DNA of 64,000 nt, from assembly GCF_013322225.1 (NCBI RefSeq), contig NZ_JAAMFB010000026.1:1-64000 (forward strand), written 5' to 3'. The DNA is from Agrobacterium larrymoorei. Lineage in GTDB: Bacteria > Pseudomonadota > Alphaproteobacteria > Rhizobiales > Rhizobiaceae. Positions within the stretch are counted from its first letter, which is position 1; each line of letters starts with the position of its first letter. Below the pieces are notes generated by a model. That model searched no databases and was not told the DNA's origin. It saw nothing but the letters and a program-made list of their open reading frames with translations. The position numbers and the translations under genes are program-made. Shown here one piece after another: positions 40,987 through 49,272 of the stretch.

Positions 40987-42447
40987 TCAGTGACCGCCCG
41001 CGGGCGCTTCTTCGGCCGACGCGACTTCGGATTCAGCCGCAGCGGACCCTGTGCTGCCGCCGTAGATGACGGGCGCAAGGTTCGCCTCTGCTAGCCAGAA
41101 GTCGCGCTTCGCGTTCACGGCGAGGATGGTGGACGTGATCTTGTCACGCGTGTCGGAGATGAGCTCGAACGTGCTGGTGATCATGCCGTTGTAGTTGAGC
41201 ATCGACTGCTGCTCGATCGCGCTGCGCAGCGGCAGGACGTTGTTCCGGTAATGCCGGGCGATATCATAGTTGGATCTGTAGGCAACGTAGGCGGAGCGCG
41301 CCTCCGACCGCACGTTCACGGCAAGCTGGGCCAACTGGTTCGCCGTCCGCATGTAGGCGAGTTCGCCCCTGCGCAGGCGCGCCTGTCCGGAATCGAAGAT
41401 CGGGATGGTGAACTCGAGGCCTGCGGTCTTCGAAATGTCGGAAACGATCTTCCCGTCCTCCCGCTCGCGCTCCTTCTCCCAGTTGCCGACAAGCTCGATG
41501 TCGGTGACGATGCGCGTCGCATTCGTAAGGTCGTAGGACCTTGCCGTCGCCTGCAGTTCGAGACGGGACACCTGCAGATCCATCCGCTTGTGGACCGCCT
41601 CGGCTTCGATGTCGTCCCGCTTGATCAATGCCTTAGGCAGGTTCGGCAGGCGGTTCGGTATCTGGAAGTCGATGTCCGATCCCGACAGGCCCATCAACCG
41701 GACGAGTTCCTCCTTTGCGATCTTGGCCGCCAGCCGCGCCTTTGCGGTGTCACCTGTCAGCTCCGCATAGAAGACATGCTCGCGTGCCTGCTCCCCCTTG
41801 GGCATGGAGCCAGCCTCGCCGATCTTCTTCGCGAGTTCGGAGGAAGCGTCGGCGGCGATCTTCGCCTGATTGAGGTATGCGACGTTCTCCCATGCCGCGA
41901 CGGCATTGATCCACGCACGCCGCGTCTCCGCAGCGAGCGAGATCGTCGCGATCGCCGCCTTGAGCTGAGCCTGCCGGAAGCGGTTGTCGGCGAGCTTGAT
42001 GTTCCGGTCGTAGGTTGCGAGCGCCAGGATGTTTGCGGCGATCGCGCCTTCAAGAACCCGGTATGCCTCGAGGCCCGGCGTTCCGATGCCGGAAAGTCCG
42101 ACCGAAAACGTCGGAAACACCGACAACTGCGTCTGCCACGCATCGGCGGAGCTGTCGCCGAGATCTGCATACGAAGCCTGAAGACCCTTGTTATTAAGAA
42201 GCGCCACCTGGACTGCCGTCTCGACATCGATGGTCTTCTTCGCCATCAGCGCCTTGACGCGGTCACGGGTTGCCTGAGCCTGCGCCTGGTTCTGGATCCA
42301 GACCGTCTGCTTTCCCGTGGCCTCGCCGCTTTTCAGGGAGGCATTGGCAAATCCCGCATCGACCGCAGAATAGTTCGTCGTCACGCATCCGGCGGCTACA
42401 AGAGGAAGCACGAGGGCGGATATGACCTTGAGTTTGCGAAGCGTCAT
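40987..42447 (-). CDS. TolC-family outer-membrane lipoprotein
   Basis: A 486-residue protein from the ATG at 42447. ALVLPLVAAGC is a lipoprotein signal, with lipid at the Cys. The long helical repeats (VQVALLNNKGLQASYADLG, LELQATARSYDLTNATRI, SNYDIARHYRNNVLPL) are those of TolC-like channel proteins. No RND pump or membrane-fusion protein is next to it, so its inner-membrane partner must be elsewhere or it works with the oxidase in copper removal. Ends 14 bases before the oxidase start. Confidence 0.85.
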   Translation of the reverse strand: MTLRKLKVISALVLPLVAAGCVTTNYSAVDAGFANASLKSGEATGKQTVWIQNQAQAQATRDRVKALMAKKTIDVETAVQVALLNNKGLQASYADLGDSSADAWQTQLSVFPTFSVGLSGIGTPGLEAYRVLEGAIAANILALATYDRNIKLADNRFRQAQLKAAIATISLAAETRRAWINAVAAWENVAYLNQAKIAADASSELAKKIGEAGSMPKGEQAREHVFYAELTGDTAKARLAAKIAKEELVRLMGLSGSDIDFQIPNRLPNLPKALIKRDDIEAEAVHKRMDLQVSRLELQATARSYDLTNATRIVTDIELVGNWEKEREREDGKIVSDISKTAGLEFTIPIFDSGQARLRRGELAYMRTANQLAQLAVNVRSEARSAYVAYRSNYDIARHYRNNVLPLRSAIEQQSMLNYNGMITSTFELISDTRDKITSTILAVNAKRDFWLAEANLAPVIYGGSTGSAAAESEVASAEEAPAGGH

Positions 42448-42452
42448 CGCGT

Positions 42453-42674
42453 TCAGCCCTTCTTCTTGGGGGCCTGGGCGTCGTTGAGATCCCGCCACGG
42501 CTTGGGGTCGACGGGCATCCGGTGGGTATAGCCACCGATCGGGCTCTGGTAGCGGACAGGCTGGGCATAGGACACGGTGTCGGGATTGTCGGCCGAGGCT
42601 ACGACTTGAGGCAGGGTGGATGCGCATCCGCTTGCGGCAAGCGGAATGGCAACCACCAGGAACATACGTTTCAT
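42453..42674 (-). CDS. Small lipoprotein of the copper block
   Basis: A 73-residue protein from ATG 42674: FLVVAIPLAASGC is a lipoprotein signal, followed by a Pro-rich short mature part (YAQPVRYQSPIGGYTHR). It ends five bases before the TolC-like start and is thus in its operon. No family recognised. Confidence 0.65.
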   Translation of the reverse strand: MKRMFLVVAIPLAASGCASTLPQVVASADNPDTVSYAQPVRYQSPIGGYTHRMPVDPKPWRDLNDAQAPKKKG

Positions 42675-42762
42675 GGTGAGTATCCAAGAATGAGATCGGT
42701 TTTGCGCCGCCACGCAGACAAGCGTCGAGGCACAGCAAGACCCGCGCAGCGGGTGCTAGTTC

Positions 42763-43149
42763 TCAGATGTTAGGTGGACGATGCAGGCTCGGCGCTTCGC
42801 CGACCGTGTCCGTGTCGTCGGCGAATTCACGGATGGAGATCACGCGTGGATGGCTCAGGGATGAGCCAGTGCACGTGATGGCGGCGACACCGCAGTAGTC
42901 CTTGCAGCAGGAGTTCTTTGTCTTCTCCGAGCTGGCGTGTTCGTGCTGGTCTCCATGATCATCCGCCTTGGCCATGGCAGTGTGATCGCCGCCGTGGTGT
43001 GAAGAATGATCGGTCTCCATCTGGGAGGTCCCGGCCGAGTTGTCGGGATGCATCGCAGCGTTGACGGCGGTAAAGCTATAGCCAGCCAGTGACAGTATCA
43101 TCACCAGTCTGAACAACAGTGCCATCGCTTTCGACGTGATTCGATACAT
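42763..43149 (-). CDS. Exported Cys/His-rich small protein
   Basis: 128 residues from ATG 43149 (an ATG three codons earlier is too close to the ribosome site). A hydrophobic signal (ALLFRLVMILSLAGYSF) is followed by TDHSSHHGGDHTAMAKADD, then NSCCKDYCGVAAITCTG. The His-rich and Cys-rich segments look like a periplasmic metal binder, as in CopL-like proteins. First gene of the minus-strand copper operon or its own unit; 88 bases before the small lipoprotein gene. Confidence 0.6.
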   Translation of the reverse strand: MYRITSKAMALLFRLVMILSLAGYSFTAVNAAMHPDNSAGTSQMETDHSSHHGGDHTAMAKADDHGDQHEHASSEKTKNSCCKDYCGVAAITCTGSSLSHPRVISIREFADDTDTVGEAPSLHRPPNI

Positions 43150-43477
43150 CCCGCTCATGCCTTCCAAGATCACCAAAGCCCATGGCCTTGTCAATCGACG
43201 CAGTCTTCGATTATCAATTCGCGTTATTTGTGTGGCATCGCCACAACGGCGCGATAAGTCTTGCCTCCTGATACGCCGGGCACACCAGAACATCTGAAGG
43301 CTCTCAGCCGGGAACGCGCAGCAAGTCTCTTGAGGGAGGTTCCTCTCTCCTTGCGCTGTGCAGCACCCTTTCGTGCTCCGCCCACGCCGTGGTGAGAAGG
43401 ATGCTGCCCAGCGCTCTTGCAAGATACCTGACTTTTATCCGCTTCATGTTCGGACGCTCCGGTTCCGTTGGACTTGG

Positions 43478-43750
43478 TTAGCGACGACCGCGTGCTCTGA
43501 GGACCTCGGCAGCCGGGTTGGAGATGGTGACGGTTCCATATTTGGCGTTGGTGCGCCGAACGCGTCCGTCGGCAAGCACCTCGAACGTGACCGACCGATC
43601 GGAAGAAGCGACGGCACTTTCGCCCGGCCGCCCGTGGCCCTGTACGATCCGGTCGACCGGACCGGCACTTTCGCTCAGGGTACCGGTTGCGAACGCCGAT
43701 GTCGCCGTCGATGCCAGGACAATGAATGTCGCGATGAACTTTGTATTCAT
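43478..43750 (-). CDS. Exported small unknown protein, 90 residues
   Basis: Start 43750 after GAGGAG. Signal peptide FIATFIVLASTATSAFA, then TGTLSESAGPVDRIVQGHG and VTFEVLADGRVRRTNAKYG. No metal ligands stand out and no family recognised. Divergent from the response regulator at 43947, with 196 bases between, so it is likely controlled by that system. Confidence 0.6.
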   Translation of the reverse strand: MNTKFIATFIVLASTATSAFATGTLSESAGPVDRIVQGHGRPGESAVASSDRSVTFEVLADGRVRRTNAKYGTVTISNPAAEVLRARGRR

Positions 43751-43946
43751 GGTGATCTCCTCGTATGAAGCTGCGGACTGCAGCATGGAGACACTAGACA
43801 CTCGTTCTGACAGGGCCTTCTCGCGAACTTTACATTTTTGTAAGGCGCGGTCCGGCTGGCGTGATCAGATCCGCCGCAACAAAGCCCGATTGTTCGGCTC
43901 TTCGGGAGTGCGATGAAGCCTGACGAGTCGCGGATAGGTCCCCGAG

Positions 43947-44624
43947 ATGAAGATACTCCTCCTAGAAGACGACCAGAAAACCGGAGACTATGTCTCCAAG
44001 GGGCTGACCTCGTCCGGACACGTGGTGGACTGGGTTTGCGACGGTCGCGACGGTCTCTCGGCGGCCCTGGGATCAGCCTACGACGTGATGGTGGTCGATC
44101 GCATGGTGCCGGGACTGGACGGGCTTCTTGTCGTCAAGACGATGCGTGCCGCCGCCGTTCGCACCCCCGTTCTTTTCCTCACGTCCATGAGCGGGGTCAA
44201 CGACCGTGTTGAAGGCCTCGAGGCGGGCGGTGATGACTACCTCGTGAAACCCTTCGCCTTCTCAGAACTCGCCGCCAGGATAAACGCGCTTGTGAGACGG
44301 CCTCCGATTGCGGCAGAGAAGACGACGCTGCGCGTGAGCGATCTGGAAATCGACCTCGTGAAGCGGACCACCCAACGTGGAGGCGCGCCAGTCGAACTTC
44401 TGCCCCGGGAGTTCCTGCTCCTGGAGCATTTCATGAGGAACGAGGGCAGGGTGCTCACCAAGACGATGCTGCTGGAACGGATATGGAACTTCAATTTCGA
44501 CCCCCAGAGCTCGGTGGTCGAAACGCACATCAGCAGGCTGCGCGCGAAGATCGACAAGCCCTTCGAATTCCCGCTGCTCCACACCGTGCGCAACATTGGC
44601 TACTCGCTCCATGCTCGGCGGTAG
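43947..44624 (+). CDS. OmpR-family response regulator, copper-type
   Basis: A 225-residue regulator. The receiver domain has LLLEDDQ (Asp8/9), the phospho-acceptor Asp51 in VVDRMVP, and Lys101 region DYLVKPFAFSELAARI. The C-terminal winged helix ends RAKIDKPFEFPLLHTVRNIGYSL. This is the usual CopR/CusR type that pairs with the sensor downstream, whose ATG lies 14 bases inside the gene. Flanked by copper genes on both sides, so copper control is likely. Confidence 0.92.
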   Translation: MKILLLEDDQKTGDYVSKGLTSSGHVVDWVCDGRDGLSAALGSAYDVMVVDRMVPGLDGLLVVKTMRAAAVRTPVLFLTSMSGVNDRVEGLEAGGDDYLVKPFAFSELAARINALVRRPPIAAEKTTLRVSDLEIDLVKRTTQRGGAPVELLPREFLLLEHFMRNEGRVLTKTMLLERIWNFNFDPQSSVVETHISRLRAKIDKPFEFPLLHTVRNIGYSLHARR

Positions 44625-45966
44625 CTTCTTCAAGAGCACGGCCGTCCGGCTCGCCATCATCTACAGCTCGCTGTTCGTATTTGCCTACCTGGGGGCGAAC
44701 GTCGTCGCATATCAGATGGTGCTCGGCTATCTCGACGATCGCCTCGAAGCGGCAGTGATGGAGCGTTACCGGGAGATCGAGACCGCGTTCCTGACCAGAG
44801 GCGTCTCCGGTGCTGTCGACATGGTCAATAGCCACGGCCCCGCCATCAGGGGGCAGGAGACAATCTATACGCTACAGGATCCGACGGGCAGGGTGCTGGC
44901 AGGCAACGCCGCGCTCGCAGCCGTTCCCGCCGGATTTTCGGTCCTGATGCCCGACAACCATCGTGAAGGAGCGACAGGGTACAAGCTCTTGAGGGGCAAG
45001 CTCGGGGACAACGATCTCGTGGTGGGGACAAGCGAAGGAGACACCGAGCAACTTGCGCGGATCGTACTCCTGAGCTTCGGCTGGACCACAGCCATCGTCT
45101 TCGCCGTGGGTCTGCTTGGTGCGGCAGTTCTCAGATACCGGGCGCGCAACCGAATCTTCGCCCTGTCCCAGGCGGCACATGCGATCGGTCATGGCGAGCT
45201 GTCGAGAAGGCTTGCGGTGTCGCCGCGCATGGACGAGATCGACGTACTTTCTAGCGAGGTAAACGTCGCACTGGGTAGGCTGGAGGCGAGCGTCACTGCC
45301 CTCAAGCAGGTGACGACGGATATCGCCCACGATCTCAAGACTCCGATCGGACGCGCTTTTCTCGCTCTCGACGACGCACTGAACCGCGACCATCCTGACG
45401 AAGTGAAGGGCGCCGTCGCGGTGGCGCTTCAGGAATTATCGTCCCTCGCCAAGACTTTCGACGCATTGCTCCGGATCGCGCAGATCGAATCCAGAAGCAG
45501 GAGGGCGCAGTTCGTTGACATCGACCTGACCGACATTGTCCGCGACATTCACGAGATATACGATGTCATCGCGTCCGAAGAAGGACACCTTCTCCGGTTG
45601 GTGGTCCCCGAGGAGGAACTTCGCCTTCTAGGCGATCCCGACCTGATCCGGCAGATGTTGACCAACCTGCTCGCGAACTCCATGCGACACACCCCTGCCG
45701 GATCCGCAATCGCCCTAGAGCTGGCGCACCGTGGGAAGGGAATGGCGCTCACAATCAGCGACAATGGTCCGGGAATTCCGCAGGCCGAGCGCTCCAGGGT
45801 GCTAGAGCGCTTCTATCGTCTCGACAAGAGCAGGACGACCGAAGGTTCTGGTCTCGGCCTGAGCATGGTGAAGGCGATCTGCGAGCTGCACGATGCCAGT
45901 ATAGAACTGTCCGACAACGCCCCCGGCCTCAAGGTCACGGTCATCTTCCCAGGCGACCGATCGTGA
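44611..45966 (+). CDS. Sensor histidine kinase, copper-type
   Basis: A 451-residue kinase. Two membrane segments (about 11-36 and 157-177) enclose a periplasmic sensor. A HAMP linker leads to the H-box VTTDIAHDLKTPIG (His240). The ATPase domain has NLLANSMRHTP (N-box), ISDNGPGIP (G1) and GSGLGLSMVKAI (G2). Overlaps the response-regulator gene, so the two are co-translated. Its likely signal is periplasmic copper, by analogy with CusS/CopS. Confidence 0.92.
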   Translation: MLGGSFFKSTAVRLAIIYSSLFVFAYLGANVVAYQMVLGYLDDRLEAAVMERYREIETAFLTRGVSGAVDMVNSHGPAIRGQETIYTLQDPTGRVLAGNAALAAVPAGFSVLMPDNHREGATGYKLLRGKLGDNDLVVGTSEGDTEQLARIVLLSFGWTTAIVFAVGLLGAAVLRYRARNRIFALSQAAHAIGHGELSRRLAVSPRMDEIDVLSSEVNVALGRLEASVTALKQVTTDIAHDLKTPIGRAFLALDDALNRDHPDEVKGAVAVALQELSSLAKTFDALLRIAQIESRSRRAQFVDIDLTDIVRDIHEIYDVIASEEGHLLRLVVPEEELRLLGDPDLIRQMLTNLLANSMRHTPAGSAIALELAHRGKGMALTISDNGPGIPQAERSRVLERFYRLDKSRTTEGSGLGLSMVKAICELHDASIELSDNAPGLKVTVIFPGDRS

Positions 45967-46356
45967 AACGGGGGGAGCTCACTGCCTGGCGAGAGAGATC
46001 GCCGAAACGTCCGATGTCGAACGTCCCTGTCGCGGACACCGGGCTGAAGCCGTTCGGGCCCGTATATCCGGTCGTGTAGCTGGAACTGAACGAACTCTTC
46101 AAATCGCGTTCGGATTCCGCCGGAGCCGCGAGCGCCGCCACATGCTCCTCGCGAGGCAAGGGGACGGATGCGGAAGAAGCCTGAACCGCATCTGCGACCT
46201 TTGCCGCCGACGCGGTGCGTATCTTTTCGGCTTGCGGCCTCGCGCAAAAAGCGCATCTTCCACGTGTTTCAGACGAAAAAAATCAAGTTCGCATTATCCA
46301 CTCTGTGGAACTTTATTCTCCGCCTGATGTTCACGCATTAATCTCGGGGGTAGCGG
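45967..46356. other. Region after the kinase gene, one possible broken frame
   Basis: Minus-strand 45941-46282 is open and protein-like (EKIRTASAAKVADAVQ, SSFSSSYTTGYTGPN, FDIGRFGDLSRQAVSSP) but has only a TTG at 46159 to start from and a stop just upstream near a run of seven T. It may be a frameshifted gene. Nothing else is clear. Confidence 0.3.
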
Positions 46357-46686
46357 ATGATCCTGAAACTCAGCCTGCGATCTGTTCTGAGCGCCTTCGC
46401 GATAGCGATGGTGGCTATCAACCTGTTTGCCATGATTCCGCCAGCCGCCGCTTCGGCACATGATTGCAATGCTTCGCGGTCCGACACCCACACCGCTCAC
46501 CATCATGATTCGACAACGCAGTCAGCCTGCTGTGACAGCATGCACTGCTGTCCCATGCTTCCCGGCCTCCCGTCGCCGGAAACGCCGTCGGCAGCCTGCT
46601 TCCGTCCGCATGCCCACCTCAAGTCCGAGCAGCCTCTGCTGCTTGTGACCGTGATCGACCCGCCTCCACGATCTTCCGCGTCGTGA
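46357..46686 (+). CDS. Exported Cys/His-rich small protein
   Basis: A 109-residue protein. The signal peptide (SAFAIAMVAINLFAMIPP) ends near ASA. The mature part has AHDCNASRSDTHTAHHHDS and SACCDSMHCCPML, giving several Cys, His and Met ligands. It looks like a periplasmic copper sink. It starts a plus-strand run with DUF305, Csp-like and another Cys-rich gene. Confidence 0.6.
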   Translation: MILKLSLRSVLSAFAIAMVAINLFAMIPPAAASAHDCNASRSDTHTAHHHDSTTQSACCDSMHCCPMLPGLPSPETPSAACFRPHAHLKSEQPLLLVTVIDPPPRSSAS

Positions 46687-46721
46687 ACCCGGAACCAAAT
46701 CTCACGAAACAGGAGTTCAAG

Positions 46722-47156
46722 ATGAACAACACGATCAAGACTGCTTTCGCCTCTTCGCTTCTCGCAGCGTATGTCCTTGCCGCCCCGATGGCGTCCGCCC
46801 AGATGGCCCCATCCGCGATGGCGTTTCCAGAGAAGTGCAAGTCCGACATGTCTTCCGGTGGTGACATGGCCATGCAGGGGCATGAGATGTCCGGCACGGG
46901 AGAGCATCAGAAGGCTTCCATGGATGGCATGAAGACCATGAACATGAACATGATGCAGGGCATGATGAAGAAGGACCCGGACGTGGCATTCGCGTGCGGG
47001 ATGATCGCGCACCACATGGGCGCTATCAGCATGGCCCAGGTCGAGCTGAAGTATGGCGACAACGCCGAGACCAAGGCGAAGGCCCAGAAGATCATTGACG
47101 ACCAGACGAAGGAGATCAAGGAACTGACGGCGTGGGTCGAGAAGGAGGTCAAGTGA
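46722..47156 (+). CDS. DUF305-family exported protein (CopM-like)
   Basis: A 144-residue exported protein (signal ending PMASAQ). The DUF305 part reads MMQGMMKKDPDVAFACGM, then IAHHMGAISMAQVELKYG. Very Met-rich (MDGMKTMNMNMMQGMM), as in copper-binding CopM. The stop overlaps the next ATG (TGATG). Binds copper in the periplasm by family analogy. Confidence 0.9.
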   Translation: MNNTIKTAFASSLLAAYVLAAPMASAQMAPSAMAFPEKCKSDMSSGGDMAMQGHEMSGTGEHQKASMDGMKTMNMNMMQGMMKKDPDVAFACGMIAHHMGAISMAQVELKYGDNAETKAKAQKIIDDQTKEIKELTAWVEKEVK

Positions 47157-47488
47157 TGCAGCACATGTCGTCCGAAATGAAGACCTGCATCGACAACTGC
47201 CTCGCGTGCTACAGCGAATGCCTCTCGATGGCGATGGGGCACTGCCTCGAGATGGGAGGAGAGCACACCGAGCCGGGGCGCTTCAAGCTGATGATGGCCT
47301 GCGCTGAAATGTGCCGGACATCCGCGCACCTCATGCTGATCGGTACCGAGCATCACAGGCACACCTGCCGCGAGTGCGCGGAAATCTGCCGTCAGTGCGC
47401 GGACACCTGCGAACGCGTCGGTGGCATGCAGAACTGCGTCGCTGCATGCAGGAAGTGCGCCGAGAGCTGTGAGAAGATGGCGGCCTGA
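47156..47488 (+). CDS. Four-helix Cys-rich copper-storage-like protein (Csp/DUF326)
   Basis: A 110-residue protein with no signal peptide. Cysteines are spaced along helices in CxxxC or CxxC repeats: CIDNCLACYSEC, MMACAEMCRTSAH, HTCRECAEICRQCADTC, CVAACRKCAESC. This is the Csp/DUF326 pattern of a four-helix bundle packed with copper(I). Coupled to DUF305 by TGATG. Cytoplasmic location suggests storage. Confidence 0.88.
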   Translation: MQHMSSEMKTCIDNCLACYSECLSMAMGHCLEMGGEHTEPGRFKLMMACAEMCRTSAHLMLIGTEHHRHTCRECAEICRQCADTCERVGGMQNCVAACRKCAESCEKMAA

Positions 47489-47612
47489 GCGGGTATCGGG
47501 AGGGTGTCCTCATCCTCCCGACCACTTTGATGACCTGTTGCCATGACGATCGGATGGCGCAGTGGGCTCGGGCGGCTTCACAACTGCCTCATTGTCGTGC
47601 AAGAATGCATCC

Positions 47613-47930
47613 ATGAAGCCACTGATGGTCATTCAACGCATTCTGTGCGCGTTCGCCATGCTCTCGGTCCTGATGGGTCCAGTGAGCGTGACGGCGGTCG
47701 CAGCGGCCATGGGATCATCGTCCCCGATGGCGGACATGGCGATGGAGTTGGCGGGCCAGGTTGCAGACGAAGAGGCAATGGCAGACATGCCGTGCTGTCC
47801 GGATGAGAATAAGCCTGCCATACCCGACTGCATGAAGTCCTGCCCTCTTGCGCTCGTTTGCTCGACGATGATCGTCGGGAACCTGTCCTCGGGCGCCAGC
47901 CTGCCGTCCATTTCCGGTATGCCGATTTAG
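47613..47930 (+). CDS. Exported Cys/Met-rich small protein
   Basis: 105 residues from ATG 47613. The signal MVIQRILCAFAMLSVLMG is followed by a Met-rich mature part (PMADMAMELAGQVADEEAM) and MPCCPDENKPAIPDC, MKSCPLALVCS. It resembles the other Cys-rich small proteins of the block (42763, 46357) in plan. Likely periplasmic metal binder; no family recognised. Confidence 0.55.
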   Translation: MKPLMVIQRILCAFAMLSVLMGPVSVTAVAAAMGSSSPMADMAMELAGQVADEEAMADMPCCPDENKPAIPDCMKSCPLALVCSTMIVGNLSSGASLPSISGMPI

Positions 47931-47988
47931 GTCGCAATTTTATGATGTAAACACCTGTATTTTAACGTTTTTTCGGGGCGATAGGCGG

Positions 47989-49224
47989 ATGTTGACAATC
48001 ACTGAGAACTACGATGACGCGGTCCAAAAAGTCTTATCACTGACTGAGAAATTCAACCTTCCGGCGCTCAAGTCAAAAGCAATCTTGAGTAGTGCTAATC
48101 AACTTTCTGAAATTATCGATCAGTTGCCGGTCTCGACGAAACAGTCCCTTATTGATTATCGAAACAGCAACTCAAAGGCGTACCTGTCCGAAGCGCTTTT
48201 GTTCGCTGAAACCTCCGGAACGACAGGCGCGCCGCTTCAAATACCTCGCACACGTCTAGACCTTGCAAATGGCGTCAGAAATTACACGGAAGCCTATAAG
48301 ACTGTCGTGCGACCTGGCGAGGATCGAGTTGCATTTATTCATCCGTCGATCTTGAGCCCTTTGAGGGACCTTACGGTGAGGTCTCTTCAAGACCTGGGTG
48401 TTGGCATCATGACTCTGTTTCCGATTCCCGGTCTTTGTAGCTTCCAGCGGATACATCATGTTCTTAGCCAAAATGAAGTGACAACGCTGCTCACCTCCCC
48501 GTCGATTGTCTATCAGCTCCTGTTCAATTTCTCTAAGCTTGGCTTGCAGTTCCCGCTGTCGATAAACAAGGTCCTCGTAACGGGTGAATATTTTTCAAGA
48601 AGTATCGCGGATAACATTAGAAGATTGATAGGCCGCGAGTGCCACATCGCCCCCATCATCTACGGCGCAAACGAAATTGGCATGATGATGTATGGGGATG
48701 ACCGTTTTACGTACCGGGGCGTCACTCGCGATTTCGTTTTCGAGTGCCTGCCGCTCGAGAACCCTGATCTTTACACCTCGTTCGTGCCTGACGGCGTGCA
48801 AATAGGCGAACTGCTTGTCACGGGACTCACCCCCACGATCATGCCTGTAATTCGCTATGCTACACGTGACGTATTCAATTTTGTCCCTGACCAAGATGGA
48901 GGCTGTAGGTTCGAACATCTCGGCCGGAAGGATGATTATCCGGTCAATTTGCGCCAGAGAAACTCCGTGGATGACGTTCTCTACTCACTGTCTGAACCGA
49001 TTTTCCACCACCAGCTTATTTTGAATAAACGCAGCTCCATCGCAACGATCCAGATCCTCTCTCGTGGCACGATCAGCGCCAAGGAACAGACGGAGGTGGT
49101 GGACCGGCTGAGGGAAATTCTCGGAGATTCAATCAAGGTGACCCTCGAAACACAGAACTACGACGGTGACTTTGTTGATAGTGAGTGCGTTGCCAAGATC
49201 AACCGATTCATTCTGGCGGCTTAG
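47989..49224 (+). CDS. Adenylate-forming enzyme, phenylacetate-CoA ligase-like
   Basis: A 411-residue protein. AETSGTTGAPLQIPRTRLD is the phosphate-binding loop of the AMP-binding superfamily, YGANEIGMMMYG the motif before the aspartate, and MPVIRYATRDVFNF the hinge region of PaaK-type ligases. The sequence is richer in A/T than its neighbours. The next gene, a flavin monooxygenase, follows by 48 bases. Together they look like a catabolic or biosynthetic pair. It is not a metal gene and sits here as an insertion. Confidence 0.8.
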   Translation: MLTITENYDDAVQKVLSLTEKFNLPALKSKAILSSANQLSEIIDQLPVSTKQSLIDYRNSNSKAYLSEALLFAETSGTTGAPLQIPRTRLDLANGVRNYTEAYKTVVRPGEDRVAFIHPSILSPLRDLTVRSLQDLGVGIMTLFPIPGLCSFQRIHHVLSQNEVTTLLTSPSIVYQLLFNFSKLGLQFPLSINKVLVTGEYFSRSIADNIRRLIGRECHIAPIIYGANEIGMMMYGDDRFTYRGVTRDFVFECLPLENPDLYTSFVPDGVQIGELLVTGLTPTIMPVIRYATRDVFNFVPDQDGGCRFEHLGRKDDYPVNLRQRNSVDDVLYSLSEPIFHHQLILNKRSSIATIQILSRGTISAKEQTEVVDRLREILGDSIKVTLETQNYDGDFVDSECVAKINRFILAA

Positions 49225-49272
49225 GCGACACCCCATTTGCAGGTGCCATATGAATACAATCCGGAGATCTCA

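Noticed and set aside
41251-42531. 426-codon plus-strand frame over the TolC-like gene
   Set aside because: Antisense of a gene with a lipoprotein signal and TolC repeats; no independent support.
45941-46282. Minus-strand open frame with protein-like end FDIGRFGDLSRQAVSSP
   Set aside because: Overlaps the kinase end, has only a TTG without ribosome site, and a stop just upstream; kept only as a note in the gap entry.
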